Assembly (NCBI RefSeq): GCF_013393945.1
Contig: NZ_CP040297.1
Span: 2,062,804-2,126,803 of the forward strand
Origin: Nostoc sp. TCL26-01
GTDB lineage: Bacteria > Cyanobacteriota > Cyanobacteriia > Cyanobacteriales > Nostocaceae
Direction: 5' to 3'
Length of the DNA stretch: 64,000 nt
The notes beneath the pieces were generated by a model, which was not told the origin of the DNA, ran no database searches, and worked only from the letters and a program-made list of their open reading frames with translations. Shown here piece after piece: positions 17,422 to 27,800 of this stretch; the stretch's first letter is position 1, and each line of letters starts with the position of its first letter. Both the position numbers and the translations under genes were made by a program.

Positions 17422-18237
17422 ATGAAGTCTTATTTAGCAGCTGCTATTCAAATGACCAGTGTGCCTGATTTACACAAAAATTTGGCACAAGCAGAAGAAT
17501 TAATTGATTTAGCCGTGCGTCGGGGTGCTGAATTGGTTGGTTTGCCCGAAAACTTTTCATTTATGGGCGAAGAACAAGATAAACTAGCACAAGCAGAAGC
17601 GATCGCTCGTGAAAGTGAAATTTTTATCAAAAAAATGGCGCAGCGTTTCCAAGTCACTCTTTTGGGTGGTAGTTTTCCTGTGCCGGTAGGAGATACAGGT
17701 AAAGTCTATAACACTACAATCCTCGTTAGCCCCAGTGGTGAGGAACTCGCACGTTACAATAAGGTACATCTTTTTGATGTGAATGTTCCTGATGGTAATA
17801 CATACCGGGAATCTAGCACGGTTGTAGCAGGTCAACAATTACCACCCGTCCACTTTTCCGAAAGACTGGGAAACATTGGTGTATCGATTTGCTACGATGT
17901 CCGTTTCCCAGAACTATACCGCCATTTATCTGATAAAGGAACAGATATTATTTTTATACCAGCTGCCTTTACAGCATTTACAGGCAAAGATCACTGGCAA
18001 GTTTTACTCCAAGCCAGAGCCATCGAAAATACTGCCTACGTAATTGCCCCCGCACAAGCTGGTAACAATTACAGCCGCCGCCTTACTCACGGACACGCCG
18101 TTATTATCGATCCTTGGGGAGTAATTTTAGCTGATGCTGGCGACAAACCAGGAATTGCGATCGCCGAAATTAATCCCTCCCGCTTAGAACAAGTCCGTCG
18201 TCAAATGCCTTCCCTACAGCATCGGGTTTTTAGTTGA
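17422..18237 (+). CDS. Carbon-nitrogen hydrolase, Nit1-like (probable deaminated-glutathione amidase)
   Basis: A 271-residue nitrilase-superfamily enzyme with a complete Glu-Lys-Cys triad: E43 in GLPENF, K114 in RYNKVHLFDV and C157 in SICYDVRFPE. YNKVHLFDV with CYDVRFPELYR is typical of the Nit1/NitFhit branch, whose known members hydrolyse deaminated glutathione as metabolite repair. Cytosolic, standard length. Heptamer repeats lie on both sides, so it is probably monocistronic. The substrate is inferred from subfamily motifs. Confidence 0.85.
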   Translation: MKSYLAAAIQMTSVPDLHKNLAQAEELIDLAVRRGAELVGLPENFSFMGEEQDKLAQAEAIARESEIFIKKMAQRFQVTLLGGSFPVPVGDTGKVYNTTILVSPSGEELARYNKVHLFDVNVPDGNTYRESSTVVAGQQLPPVHFSERLGNIGVSICYDVRFPELYRHLSDKGTDIIFIPAAFTAFTGKDHWQVLLQARAIENTAYVIAPAQAGNNYSRRLTHGHAVIIDPWGVILADAGDKPGIAIAEINPSRLEQVRRQMPSLQHRVFS

Positions 18238-18423
18238 TTACGGAGGGAGTGCTGAGTGAGGGAGTGAGGAGACAAGGATCTGGGGAGACAGGGGGAGCAG
18301 AGAAGCGGAGGAGCAGGGGAGAATAATTAATGACTACTCACTACTCACTACTCAGCACTATTGACTATTGACTATTGACTATTGACTATTGACTATTGAC
18401 CAATGACTAATGACTATTGACTC
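18238..18423. repeat. REP-like and heptamer tandem repeats
   Basis: 18240-18330 is purine-rich low complexity. 18357-18423 is a TGACTAT heptamer array of about nine units. The array runs into the 3' end of the next minus-strand gene and supplies its stop codon (18414-18416). Confidence 0.8.
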
Positions 18424-19004
18424 TCTTTCGGTGGTGTAATTCCATGCAGTTTGATAAAGCTATCAAAGGAGTACCAAGCTAACACGTACCAGGGGATAAT
18501 TTCAAACTGCAACCCTTTAATAATTAATTGTCTCACAGCGAGAATACTCAGTCCGAGAGGGAAAAGGAACCGGATATCAACCACACCATCAGTTGCTTGT
18601 TTAACTCGTTTATTCAAATCGACAACTGCACTGGATACGGTAGTAGCTGCTTCTGTATTCCCTACTGTGATTTCGGTGAAAATCATTCCTAAATCTTTGA
18701 GGGTTGCTAACACATCTTGACAACTATCACTTGTGCCATCATGTTTAATCACAATACTGCCATGCTCGGTATTAGTCCGCACTTCACTAACTTTGGGTTG
18801 TGCTGCTAACACACTAGCGATATGTGCCATTGTTTCTGGTAGACGGTGAGATTGGGAAATTCTCAATCTTAATCTTCCTGGTGTGTCACTAATAATCTTG
18901 GTAGATATGGGTGGAGATGGCACACTAAAATTTATTTTCTCTTGAATTTTTGGCATTGTCGTGAGATTACCATGACTATTGGTCAACATGAAGCCATACT
19001 CCAA
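18414..19004 (-). CDS. HMA2-like domain protein with C-terminal hydrophobic segment
   Basis: A 196-residue protein. Residues about 38-108 resemble an HMA2-type ferredoxin-like domain (DTPGRLRLRISQ then PKVSEVRTNTEHGSIVIKH) but lack the CxxC metal site of classical HMA domains. A linker is followed by one or two hydrophobic segments (FLFPLGLSILAVRQLIIKG, then WYVLAWYSFDSF). It is the last of five minus-strand genes around the P-type ATPase, suggesting an accessory role. The start is uncertain: ATGs at residues 1, 6 and 17 are all possible. Confidence 0.65.
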   Translation of the reverse strand: MEYGFMLTNSHGNLTTMPKIQEKINFSVPSPPISTKIISDTPGRLRLRISQSHRLPETMAHIASVLAAQPKVSEVRTNTEHGSIVIKHDGTSDSCQDVLATLKDLGMIFTEITVGNTEAATTVSSAVVDLNKRVKQATDGVVDIRFLFPLGLSILAVRQLIIKGLQFEIIPWYVLAWYSFDSFIKLHGITPPKESQ

Positions 19005-19275
19005 ACTTAATACGTTGGCTAATTGTTATTAGTGTTTGTTCACAAGTTTTATAAAACTAGTGTTTAAATACAAATTATTTCAATTAAAAATCCCAAAATA
19101 ATTTTATTTAGATGTAGGTTGGGTGGAGCAAAGTGTAACCCAACATGGATCTCGATAACTCAATTGAAGAAGAATTCAGAAGTCAGGAGTCAAAATCAAT
19201 TTTTTTGCTTGTAGAGACGTTGCACTGCAACGTCTCTAGATTCATTTTTGGAGATGTCTATTACCCATTACCAAT
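19005..19275. repeat. Spacer with hairpin repeats
   Basis: Contains a GGTTGGGT / AACCCAAC hairpin (about 19113-19144) and a partial, reverse-oriented family C element (19210-19263) with its GAGACGTTGCA palindrome and GGAGATGTCTA end. It separates the DUF5132-like gene from the last gene of the cluster. Confidence 0.6.
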
Positions 19276-19578
19276 TTACACCCCATTATCGGAGCTATCA
19301 ATATTCGTGCTAGCAGCTTCAAATGCAGGTGTTTCTTTAGATTCCGCCAATTCAGCTTTCGCCTCAGCTACGATATCTTCCCAGGTTTCGCCTAGTTCAG
19401 CAAAAGCGCCTTTACTTTTTTCATAGGCGAGAATTCCGCCTTTGATGAGTGATTTAGCGATGGGTTTACCAATACCTGCAACGACGGGAATCAAAACAGG
19501 AGCTAATATTACAGCACCAATACCAGCGATAAGTCCAGGAGCGCCGGCTTCTTCAACAAAATCAGTAATTTTAGGCAT
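19276..19578 (-). CDS. DUF5132-like small membrane protein
   Basis: A 100-residue protein. After a short N-terminus (MPKITDFVEEAG) comes one long glycine/alanine/valine-rich hydrophobic helix, then a helical acidic tail (YEKSKGAFAELGETWEDI). This matches my recollection of the DUF5132 family common in cyanobacteria. It lies 70 bases downstream of the P-type ATPase on the same strand. The layout, one membrane helix plus a charged tail beside a P1B ATPase, recalls the PacL-type ATPase-associated proteins of mycobacteria, but homology is not claimed. Confidence 0.55.
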   Translation of the reverse strand: MPKITDFVEEAGAPGLIAGIGAVILAPVLIPVVAGIGKPIAKSLIKGGILAYEKSKGAFAELGETWEDIVAEAKAELAESKETPAFEAASTNIDSSDNGV

Positions 19579-19648
19579 GATTTATTCCTCTAGTGATTTG
19601 AAAATTTGCATGAAAGCTTTCTAGCCTAATCTTGCTAGATTGGTTAAT

Positions 19649-21964
19649 TCATCTTCCTGCTGGGAGAGCTTTTTTGGGTGAGTGTTTAAGGATGGGGCGT
19701 AAGCCGTTGACTCCTGCAACGATGGTTGAGCCATTGTTGACTACTGTTGCTGCTAAGGGGTTTAATCCAAACAACACTGCTACAACTAAGGCTCCCAGGT
19801 TAGGAATAGCGACAATTCCAGTGTTTTGATGAATCAAACTCTTCGCTTGACGGGCGATCGCAATTGCCTCTAATATGCCATGTAAGTCGTTTTGCATCAG
19901 CACCACATCTGCTGTTTCGCGGGCGATTTCTGAACCGTGAGCGAAGGATACAGAAACGTCGGCGTAAGCTAAAGCTGGCGAATCGTTAATCCCATCTCCA
20001 ACAAATGCAACTGTTTTACCTTGTTCGTGCAGTCCACGGACTACCGTTGCTTTTTGTTCGGGAAAGGCTTCTGCATGAGTATGCTGAGGGGCAATTCCCA
20101 AGTCTGCGGCTACAGCTGTGGCTGTGCGCTTGTTGTCTCCGGTGAGCATATGGACTTCTACGCCTTCCACCGTCATGAGCTGGGAAATTACTTCTTTGCT
20201 CTCTGGGCGAAGAATATCACTATATCTTATTTTACCTTGGAGTTGCCCGTTACTGGCGACATATATTACAGAAGTGGCTTTTTGTCCATTGCCGTTGAGG
20301 GCTGCCATGTCAACATTTTGTTGCCGTAAAAAGCGCTCACTACCGACGTAAACTGTTTCGCCATCAATCTCTGCTTTCACACCCAAGCCCAATTGATAAT
20401 CCCATTTACTGCGGCTGGGGATTGCTACTTTTTGTGCTTCTGCATAGCGAATCACAGCTTCAGCTACAGGGTGTGTCAGACGTTGTTCGGCGGCGGCGGC
20501 GAGGGCTAAAATGCGATCGCTAGATATATCTGGATTGTAACTATCAACCCCAATCACAGCTACTTCCCCTTGGGTGAGTGTACCTGTTTTGTCAAAAACG
20601 ATGGTATCAACTTCTGCTAATCGCTCCAAAGCTCTACCACTGCGAATCAAGATGCCTTGCCGAGCAGCATAAGATAAGGCAGCTAAGACTGTTGTGGGTA
20701 CAGATACCCGAATACCTGTAGCAAAATCGAGTGTTAAGACGCTAGCAGCGCGGATGGGATTGCGGGTAGCAGCAAATACAGCAGCCCCTAATAAAATAGT
20801 GGGAACTACGGCTCTTTCGGCAATTTTTGTAGCGTAGTTTTCCATGCGAGTATCGTGAACTGGAGCTTCTTGCATCAGTTTGATGCTCTGTCCTGCCCGC
20901 GTATCATTACCTACCCGTTCGACTAAAATATATACTCGTCCTTCCCGTACCAAAGTGGAAGCAAATACAGCTTGTCCTTTGGTTTTGAGGATGGGTACAG
21001 ATTCACCTGTGAGTTTTTGTTCATCTAGCAGTGCCTTACCCTTGAGGATACTGCCATCCACAGGTACTTGTTCCCCAGGGTAAACGATCACTGTATCCCC
21101 TGGTTGGACTTGTTGGATGGGGATTTGTTGTTTGTCGCCATCACGCTCTACCCAGACAAATTGTCCCAAAGAACTGAGCAAATCCAAAGTTTGCATTTTC
21201 GAGGAACGTGCCGTGCGATCGCGGATATTTTCGCCAATTTCAATTAAACTCAACATCAGGGATGGAGTGAGAAACTGACCTTGGACTGTAGTGATAGCGA
21301 TCGCTAGAAAGTCTAAAAAGTCAATTGTCAGTTTGCGTTCACTAACAATGCCCTCTAGCGCTCTTTTAAATACAGGTAAGGTTGCTAGGACAATAGTTCC
21401 GGCAGTAACAAGGGGCGGGATCGATAACCCGACAGGCCCCCCCAAAATCGCTAAACCAGTAGCTAAAGCGGAAAGTTGCAATCCTGGCCAAGACATTTCC
21501 TCACTTTCTGGTGATGCTGCTTTTTGCGGATGGAGGAGGACAATACCGGGATCACTAGCAGCGACGATTAAACAACCCAGACGCGATCGCATCTTAGCAT
21601 CGCTGACCGCACTGGATTTATAAGTAACTGTTAAAGATGCTGCTGAGGGTTTAATTTTAACTCCACTCACCAGAGAATCAGCTTCCAGCAAGGTTTGTAA
21701 TCGCTTAACATAGCTGGCATCGTTGCGTAGTCGAGGCACACGCCACCGCAATCTACCGGGGACAGCATGAACCACACTATAAGTAACCTGGGGAGCAGAC
21801 TTGCGGGATTTAACTTTCTTAGTAGCTACAGCAACTTTACCATTCTGTTCCGCTACCGTTTGGTAAGGTATGGAAGTTACCGATACTTCCCCTCTAGTTA
21901 CCTCCAAAGTCTCGTAAGACTCATGAGCAGGAGGTGACGCTAGTTCAACTATCATTTTTGCCAT
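19649..21964 (-). CDS. P1B-like P-type ATPase lacking the CPx metal motif
   Basis: A 771-residue protein. An HMA2-like domain lies at about residues 60-130 (VHAVPGRLRWRVPRL, no CxxC). P-type hallmarks follow: LTGESVPI in the actuator, DKTGTLT with phosphorylated D458, a P1B-type HP motif (RLTHPVAEAV), MLTGDN and GDGINDSPALAYADV. In the helix before the P domain, where P1B pumps have CPC, SPC or similar, this protein has DFATGIRVSVPTT (about residues 410-422), so the Cys-Pro is replaced by Ala-Thr-Gly. The last helix carries VVNNGSTIVAGVNGLRP. Catalysis should be intact, but the ion cannot be predicted and may not be a soft metal. It is embedded in an HMA2-like operon. Confidence 0.85.
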   Translation of the reverse strand: MAKMIVELASPPAHESYETLEVTRGEVSVTSIPYQTVAEQNGKVAVATKKVKSRKSAPQVTYSVVHAVPGRLRWRVPRLRNDASYVKRLQTLLEADSLVSGVKIKPSAASLTVTYKSSAVSDAKMRSRLGCLIVAASDPGIVLLHPQKAASPESEEMSWPGLQLSALATGLAILGGPVGLSIPPLVTAGTIVLATLPVFKRALEGIVSERKLTIDFLDFLAIAITTVQGQFLTPSLMLSLIEIGENIRDRTARSSKMQTLDLLSSLGQFVWVERDGDKQQIPIQQVQPGDTVIVYPGEQVPVDGSILKGKALLDEQKLTGESVPILKTKGQAVFASTLVREGRVYILVERVGNDTRAGQSIKLMQEAPVHDTRMENYATKIAERAVVPTILLGAAVFAATRNPIRAASVLTLDFATGIRVSVPTTVLAALSYAARQGILIRSGRALERLAEVDTIVFDKTGTLTQGEVAVIGVDSYNPDISSDRILALAAAAEQRLTHPVAEAVIRYAEAQKVAIPSRSKWDYQLGLGVKAEIDGETVYVGSERFLRQQNVDMAALNGNGQKATSVIYVASNGQLQGKIRYSDILRPESKEVISQLMTVEGVEVHMLTGDNKRTATAVAADLGIAPQHTHAEAFPEQKATVVRGLHEQGKTVAFVGDGINDSPALAYADVSVSFAHGSEIARETADVVLMQNDLHGILEAIAIARQAKSLIHQNTGIVAIPNLGALVVAVLFGLNPLAATVVNNGSTIVAGVNGLRPILKHSPKKALPAGR

Positions 21965-21989
21965 TACCTTGATCTCTGATGGGTGTGTA

Positions 21990-22135
21990 AATTTGTCGAT
22001 AATGCTGAGTGAGGGAGTGATGAGTGCTGAGTGATGAGTGATGAGTGATGAGTGATGAGTGATGAGTAATTAGTTATTCTCCTCTGCTCCCCTGCTCCCC
22101 TGCTCCCCTTCCTCTCTAACCTCTAGCCCCTCACC
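21990..22135. repeat. Heptamer tandem repeat and C-rich low complexity
   Basis: Five or more tandem GATGAGT units (about 22018-22066) followed by repeated CTGCTCCC units, between the ATPase gene and the double HMA2-like gene. Confidence 0.8.
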
Positions 22136-22155
22136 AAATGCAGACTTGCTTGGTT

Positions 22156-22902
22156 TTAAATACTGCTGGGTGCATTGGCTGTGATCCCCGCAGATTGAAT
22201 TAGGTTAATCAGATGTGACACAGCAGCTGTCAAGACGCTTTGTAGTTGCTGTTGGGAACGTTGCAACTTGTTTGTTTGATAGGTAATGACAACTGATGCT
22301 GCTTCCCTATTGATGCGCTCACTAATTACTACTGGATCTGATTGGAGTAAAGCCTGTAAGCGTTGGACATAAGCTGGATCTGAAGCGACTTGCGGTACAT
22401 GAAACCGCACTCGTCCAGGAATGGTATGAACGATGCTATAGGCTATTTTTGTCGGCTGCTTGATTGTTTGTGGATAAATTACCGATGGAGGTGTAGAGGA
22501 TAAGCTGGCTGGTTCTGTTGTAGGTTCTTCAACTTCCACCTGTGGCTCATCAGCTATCTGAAAGACAGATGCAGGTGATGATGGTAAAGCTGCTGGTTCT
22601 TCAGTCTCTACATCATCAGCCATCTCCAACAGACTAGCTAGATGCCCACGCATATCCACATGGTTAGCTAACTCAGATTGATAAGAAATTGCTAAAGATC
22701 CCGTCACAGAATTAACTTCCTGACTGATGACTCCACTTTCAGTTTCTAGCAACCTGAGTAGGTTTTGTAGGTATTTTGCATCTTCACTAATCCGAGGTAC
22801 ACAAAATACTATGTGTCCTGGCAGTGCGTAAGTCACACTGTAAGATACACGGTGTTGCGTCGGTCGCGGGACGGCATCCGATGATGATGCAGAATCCTCC
22901 AT
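22156..22902 (-). CDS. Double HMA2-like domain protein
   Basis: A 248-residue protein with two related domains: residues about 18-95 (YSVTYALPGHIVFCVPRI) and about 150-225 (YSIVHTIPGRVRFHVPQV), joined by a Pro/Glu/Ser-rich linker. The second domain closely resembles the N-terminal domain of the neighbouring ATPase (Y-V-x-R-L-Q-x-L-L then A-A-S-x-x-I-T-Y). There is no CxxC and no clear membrane helix. GGAGGA 8 bases before the ATG supports this start. Probably an accessory or partner protein of the ATPase (inference from context and shared domain). Confidence 0.7.
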   Translation of the reverse strand: MEDSASSSDAVPRPTQHRVSYSVTYALPGHIVFCVPRISEDAKYLQNLLRLLETESGVISQEVNSVTGSLAISYQSELANHVDMRGHLASLLEMADDVETEEPAALPSSPASVFQIADEPQVEVEEPTTEPASLSSTPPSVIYPQTIKQPTKIAYSIVHTIPGRVRFHVPQVASDPAYVQRLQALLQSDPVVISERINREAASVVITYQTNKLQRSQQQLQSVLTAAVSHLINLIQSAGITANAPSSI

Positions 22903-22934
22903 CTTGATTCCTCCACTGTTCCTCTAGGAACTAT

Positions 22935-24116
22935 CTACAACGGCAAATTAGCTATTAAATCTAAAGAATAGGTGAGTGCTGAAGGTTTCATGTCAGCCCA
23001 TAGACTAGAAATATCTAAAGATTGACCTTCAAATGTTGGTGTTGTTTCATCAGCCGATGCAGTTATCTGAGTAACTGTTTCTGGCTCAGATACAGATGAT
23101 GTTGTCTCCACTGTTTCTGTGACTAGAGATAGAGATGTTTGTGGCTCGATTCTGGTGTTGGGGACTGTGACTGGGTTGATGTGCAAAGCTGATTCCAGCA
23201 AGTTTACCCAGTAAGATACAGCTACTTTGCTAGGCTTGTAAGAAATAGCCAAGGATGCTGCATCAGTATTTATCCGCACATTGGTGACTAAGGGATCAGC
23301 TTTTAATAACCTTTCTAGTCGCTTTACATAAGCGCGATCGCTCGCTATTAATGGTAAATTAAAGCGAATCCTCCCAGGGATTTCATGGACAACAGCATAA
23401 GTTAATTTTTCCGACTGCGTTGCTGTGCCAATATTTTTTTGATGATTAACGGGTTTATTTTCTGTAGTGGCTTTGCGGTGTTCCTCAATCTTCACCACAG
23501 TTTTCGGAGCCTCTTTAACAGCCTCTGTTCCACTAATTTGTGGTTTTAGATAGTCGATTACCGAGCGAGTCGCATCTGTGGTAATCATATAAACGGGTAT
23601 CGCCGCTAAACCACTGATTCCCAGTCCGCCTGTCACCGCTAACCCCGTCATTAGAGGAATGAAGGAAACAGTCTGCTCTTTCCAAAAATCCGCAGACTTC
23701 CAAGGAGCAAAGGGATCTGACAATGGAGTATTTTGTGATGGTCGTATATTAAATTGTCTCAATATCCGCAACATCTGCCGCAGTGACAGTTTATTTTCAT
23801 CAAAGGTTACTACCATGCTGCCAGTTTGCTCATTGGCTGCAACTTCTTTGACACCTTGATACTGCCGCAAGTGTTGAGTTATCTTTTTGACGTTAGAGTT
23901 GAAACTACCATCAGTCGCCTTGATGCGTATGCGTCCATTCGTTGCGTGTACAACTTGCATACCAGTAGCAGTGAGTTGCACTTGTGGCTGTATGGTTGCT
24001 CTACTGCTATTCGTATTCACTTTTACTTCATCGTTTTGACGCTGAGTAGAGGTTAAGTCAGAAGATATTTTTAACTGCGGACTCACCCTCTCACGACTAC
24101 TAATAGTTTGTGTCAT
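22935..24116 (-). CDS. Double HMA2-like domain membrane protein
   Basis: A 393-residue protein. The N-terminal domain at about 50-125 (VVHATNGRIRIKATDG) and a second at about 240-315 (YAVVHEIPGRIRFNLPLI) flank a hydrophobic hairpin (PLMTGLAVTGGLGISGLAAI). The tail is low-complexity Thr/Ser/Glu. It is the first gene of the five-gene cluster, with 32 bases to the next. HMA2-type domains are known mainly by sequence; their ligand is not established. The hairpin could anchor it beside the ATPase. Confidence 0.68.
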   Translation of the reverse strand: MTQTISSRERVSPQLKISSDLTSTQRQNDEVKVNTNSSRATIQPQVQLTATGMQVVHATNGRIRIKATDGSFNSNVKKITQHLRQYQGVKEVAANEQTGSMVVTFDENKLSLRQMLRILRQFNIRPSQNTPLSDPFAPWKSADFWKEQTVSFIPLMTGLAVTGGLGISGLAAIPVYMITTDATRSVIDYLKPQISGTEAVKEAPKTVVKIEEHRKATTENKPVNHQKNIGTATQSEKLTYAVVHEIPGRIRFNLPLIASDRAYVKRLERLLKADPLVTNVRINTDAASLAISYKPSKVAVSYWVNLLESALHINPVTVPNTRIEPQTSLSLVTETVETTSSVSEPETVTQITASADETTPTFEGQSLDISSLWADMKPSALTYSLDLIANLPL

Positions 24117-24208
24117 TTACTCGATAGCTACACCCAGCTTTAGGTTAACAATAGGTTAAGTATACATTAAAAAATTTTATTGCATATCATTCTAACAAAA
24201 TATTTTTG

Positions 24209-24730
24209 TTAAGTCTTGTTTACTACCAATTTTTGATATTCTTGCTCAGTGATCATCTCTAGAGTATTTTCTATACGGTCTATAAAGACTACACCATCTA
24301 GATGATCAAATTCGTGTTGAAATATACGAGCGACAAAATCTGTTAGCTCTTGCTTTTGTAATTTGCCGTGACGGTCTGTATATTCTACTTCTATCGCTTG
24401 ATATCTGGGGACTAACCCTCTAATACCAGGAACACTGAGACAACCCTCCCAATCTTTAACAACTTCGGTCGAGTGTGCCACTATCTTGGGATTGATCATA
24501 GCAGTAGGTTCCATTTCTGGTGCATGGGGATACCTGAGATTAGGACGAGAAGCCACAATAAATAAACGCTGTGACTGTGCTACTTGAGGAGCGGCAATTC
24601 CCACACCGTTAGCTTCAGCAACCGTAGCGATTAACTCATCAATTAGTTGCTGCACATTAGCATCATCGACATTTTCCACCAAAGCAGCTTTTTGGCGTAG
24701 CCTGGGATTACCTAATTGAATAATCATCAT
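24209..24730 (-). CDS. def: Peptide deformylase
   Basis: A 173-residue metalloenzyme that removes the formyl group from nascent proteins. All three motifs are present: GVGIAAPQ (42-49), EGCLS (95-99, metal ligand C97) and QHEFDHLDG (H139 and H143 as ligands, E140 catalytic). Standard length. The start is one of two adjacent ATGs. Unrelated in function to its neighbours. Confidence 0.95.
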   Translation of the reverse strand: MMIIQLGNPRLRQKAALVENVDDANVQQLIDELIATVAEANGVGIAAPQVAQSQRLFIVASRPNLRYPHAPEMEPTAMINPKIVAHSTEVVKDWEGCLSVPGIRGLVPRYQAIEVEYTDRHGKLQKQELTDFVARIFQHEFDHLDGVVFIDRIENTLEMITEQEYQKLVVNKT

Positions 24731-24802
24731 GGGAATAGGAGAGTATCTTATTAAATTTTAGCGGGGGTGATGAGCAGTTTGGTGAGATGGTCAACGTTTT
24801 GG

Positions 24803-24828
24803 AAAAGTTGGGGATCTCACAACCCAAC
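24803..24828 (-). terminator. Putative terminator of the giant-protein gene
   Basis: On the minus strand GTTGGG, a 10-base loop, CCCAAC, then TTTT, starting about 25 bases after the stop codon of the 5434-residue gene. Confidence 0.55.
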
Positions 24829-24851
24829 ACCCGAACCAGCTAAATAATTCA

Positions 24852-27800
24852 TTATGCAAAAAAGTTATTGACAGGTACTGTTCCTAAAGGAGGTAAAGTT
24901 CCTGTGTAACTGGTGAGATTGATGACTAAATCTTGATTAGTTTGTAATCCGGCTGTGCTGTCATTGACTACTAGATAAGTACCTAATATTGCTCCCTGTG
25001 TAACTCGTGCTAATACAGCACTGTTAACAGCTAAAGCTTGGTTGCCAACAGTGCTTCCATCTGCATCAGCAAAGACTTGATTGACTAATTCTAATAGAGT
25101 AGTAGCAACGCTATCTGTGGCACGGGTTAAGTTAGTTGGTGCTGCTAATGCTGTGCCAGTTTGACTCAGTAAATCAATCTTATCAGTACCTATAGCGAAA
25201 CCGTTGATTCTGTCAGCGCTAGCAATCAAAGATTGACCAAATTGGAAAACGTAAGTGTTGACTCCAGCACCACCTGTCAAGATGTCAGCACCTGCACCGC
25301 CATTGAGGGTATCATCTCCGTCACCACCATCCAGTTGATTGCTACCACTATTGCCTGTGATGACGTTATTGCCAGTATTACCTGTACCGTTGATATTGGC
25401 TGTACCTGTGAGGGTGAGGTTTTCGATGTTGGCGACTGTGCTGAGATTAAAGCTGACGCTGGTTTGAATTGTGTCTATGCCGCCACTAGCAGTTTCGGTG
25501 ATGATATCGCTGCTGTCAATGATGTATGTATCGTTACCGTTACCACCAATCAAGGTGTCTACGCCTGCACCACCATTGAGGGTATCATCTCCGTCTCCAC
25601 CATCAAGTTGGTTGTTGCCACTGTTGCCTGTGATGACATTATTTCCACTAGTTCCTGTACCGTTGATATTACCTGTACCTGTGAGGGTGAGGTTTTCGAT
25701 GTTGGCGACTGTGGTGAGATTAAAGTTAAAGTCTGCTTGAATTGTGTCTACTCCACCACTGGCTGCTTCTGTAATGATATCGCTGTTGTCGATGATGTAT
25801 GTATCGTTGCCATTGCCACCAATTAGGGTGTCTACGCCTGCACCACCATTGAGGGTATCATTACCATCACCACCATCGAGTTGATTACTACCACTGTTAC
25901 CTGTGATGACGTTATTGCCAGTATTGCCTGTACCGTTGATATTGGCTGTACCTGTGAGGGTGAGGTTTTCGATGTTGGCGACTGTGGTTAAGTTGAAGCT
26001 GATGATGGCTTCTATGGTATCTGTGCCGCTATTACTCAATTCTTGCAGTGTATCAGTGGTTGTATCTACGACGTAGAAATCATTGCCTGCACCACCGATG
26101 AGGGTGTCTACTCCTGTCCCTCCATCTAAGCGGTTGCTACCACTGTTACCTGTGATGATGTTATTGCCACTAGCACCTGTACCGTTGATATTGCTTGTAC
26201 CTGTGAGGGTAAGGTTTTCGATGTTAGCGACTGTGCTGAGATTAAAGCTGACGCTGGTTTGAATTGTGTCTATGCCGCCACTAGCAGTTTCGGTGATGAT
26301 ATCGCTGCTGTCAATGATGTATGTATCGTTACCGTTACCACCAATCAAGGTGTCTACGCCTGCACCACCATTGAGGGTATCGTCACCGTCTCCACCATCA
26401 AGTTGGTTGTTGCCACTGTTGCCTGTGATGACATTATTTCCACTAGTTCCTGTACCGTTGATATTACCTGTACCTATGAGGGTGAGGTTTTCGATGTTGG
26501 CGACGGTGGTGAGATTAAAGTTAAAGTCGGCTTGAATTGTATCTACTCCACCACTGGCTGCTTCTGTAATGATATCGCTGTTGTCGATGATGTATGTATC
26601 GTTACCATTGCCTCCAATTAGAGTGTCTACGCCTGCACCACCATTGAGGGTATCATTACCATCACCACCATCGAGTTGATTACTACCACTGTTACCTGTG
26701 ATGACGTTATTGCCAGTATTGCCTGTACCGTTGATATTGGCTGTACCTGTGAGGGTGAGGTTTTCGATGTTGGCGACTGTGGTTAAGTTGAAGCTGATGA
26801 TGGCTTCTATGGTATCTGTGCCGCTATTACTCAATTCTTGCAGTGTATCAGTGGTTGTATCTACGACGTAGAAATCATTGCCTGCACCACCGATGAGGGT
26901 GTCTACTCCTGTACCTCCATCCAAGCGGTTGCTGCCACTGTTACCTGTGATGATGTTATTGCCACTAGCACCTGTACCGTTGATATTGCTTGTACCTGTG
27001 AGGGTAAGGTTTTCGATGTTAGCGACTGTGCTGAGATTAAAGCTGACGCTGGTTTGAATTGTGTCTATGCCGCCACTAGCAGTTTCGGTGATGATATCGC
27101 TGCTGTCGATGATGTATGTATCGTTACCATTGCCACCAATCAAGATATCTACACCTGCACCACCATTGAGGGTATCGTCACCGTCTCCACCATCAAGTTG
27201 GTTGTTGCCACTGTTACCTGTGATGACGTTATTTCCACTAGTTCCTGTACCGTTGATATTACCTGTACCTGTGAGGGTGAGGTTTTCGATGTTGGCGACT
27301 GTGGTGAGATTAAAGTTAAAGTCAGCTTGAATTGTATCTACTCCACCACTGACAGTTTCGGTGATGATATCGCTGTTGTCGATGATATATGTATCGTTAC
27401 CATTGCCACCAATCAAGGTGTCTACGCCTGCACCACCATTAAGTTGGTTATTACCACTATTACCTGTGATGACGTTATTTTCACTATTGCCTGTACCGTT
27501 GATATTGGCTGTACCTGTAAGAGTCAGGTTTTCGATGTTGGCAATAGTGCTGAGGTTGAAGCTGACAGAAGACTCAACTGTATCTGTACCACCATTAGCC
27601 GCTTCCGTTAAGGTATCAGTGGTGGTATCGACTTCATAAATATCATCGCCTGCACCACCAATTAAGGTATCGACACCAGCACCACCGTTGAGTCTGTTGT
27701 TACCACTGTTGCCTGTGATGATGTTATTGCCAGTATTACCAGTACCGTTGATGTTATCAGTACCCAGCAGAGTGAGGTTTTCTACGTTATTGGGTAAGAC

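Noticed and set aside
25233-27639. Several plus-strand open frames of 89-257 codons antisense to the RTX repeats
   Set aside because: They repeat with the 795-bp DNA unit, have biased Cys/Val/Thr or Pro/Ser composition and are mirror frames of the glycine/aspartate repeats of the real gene.
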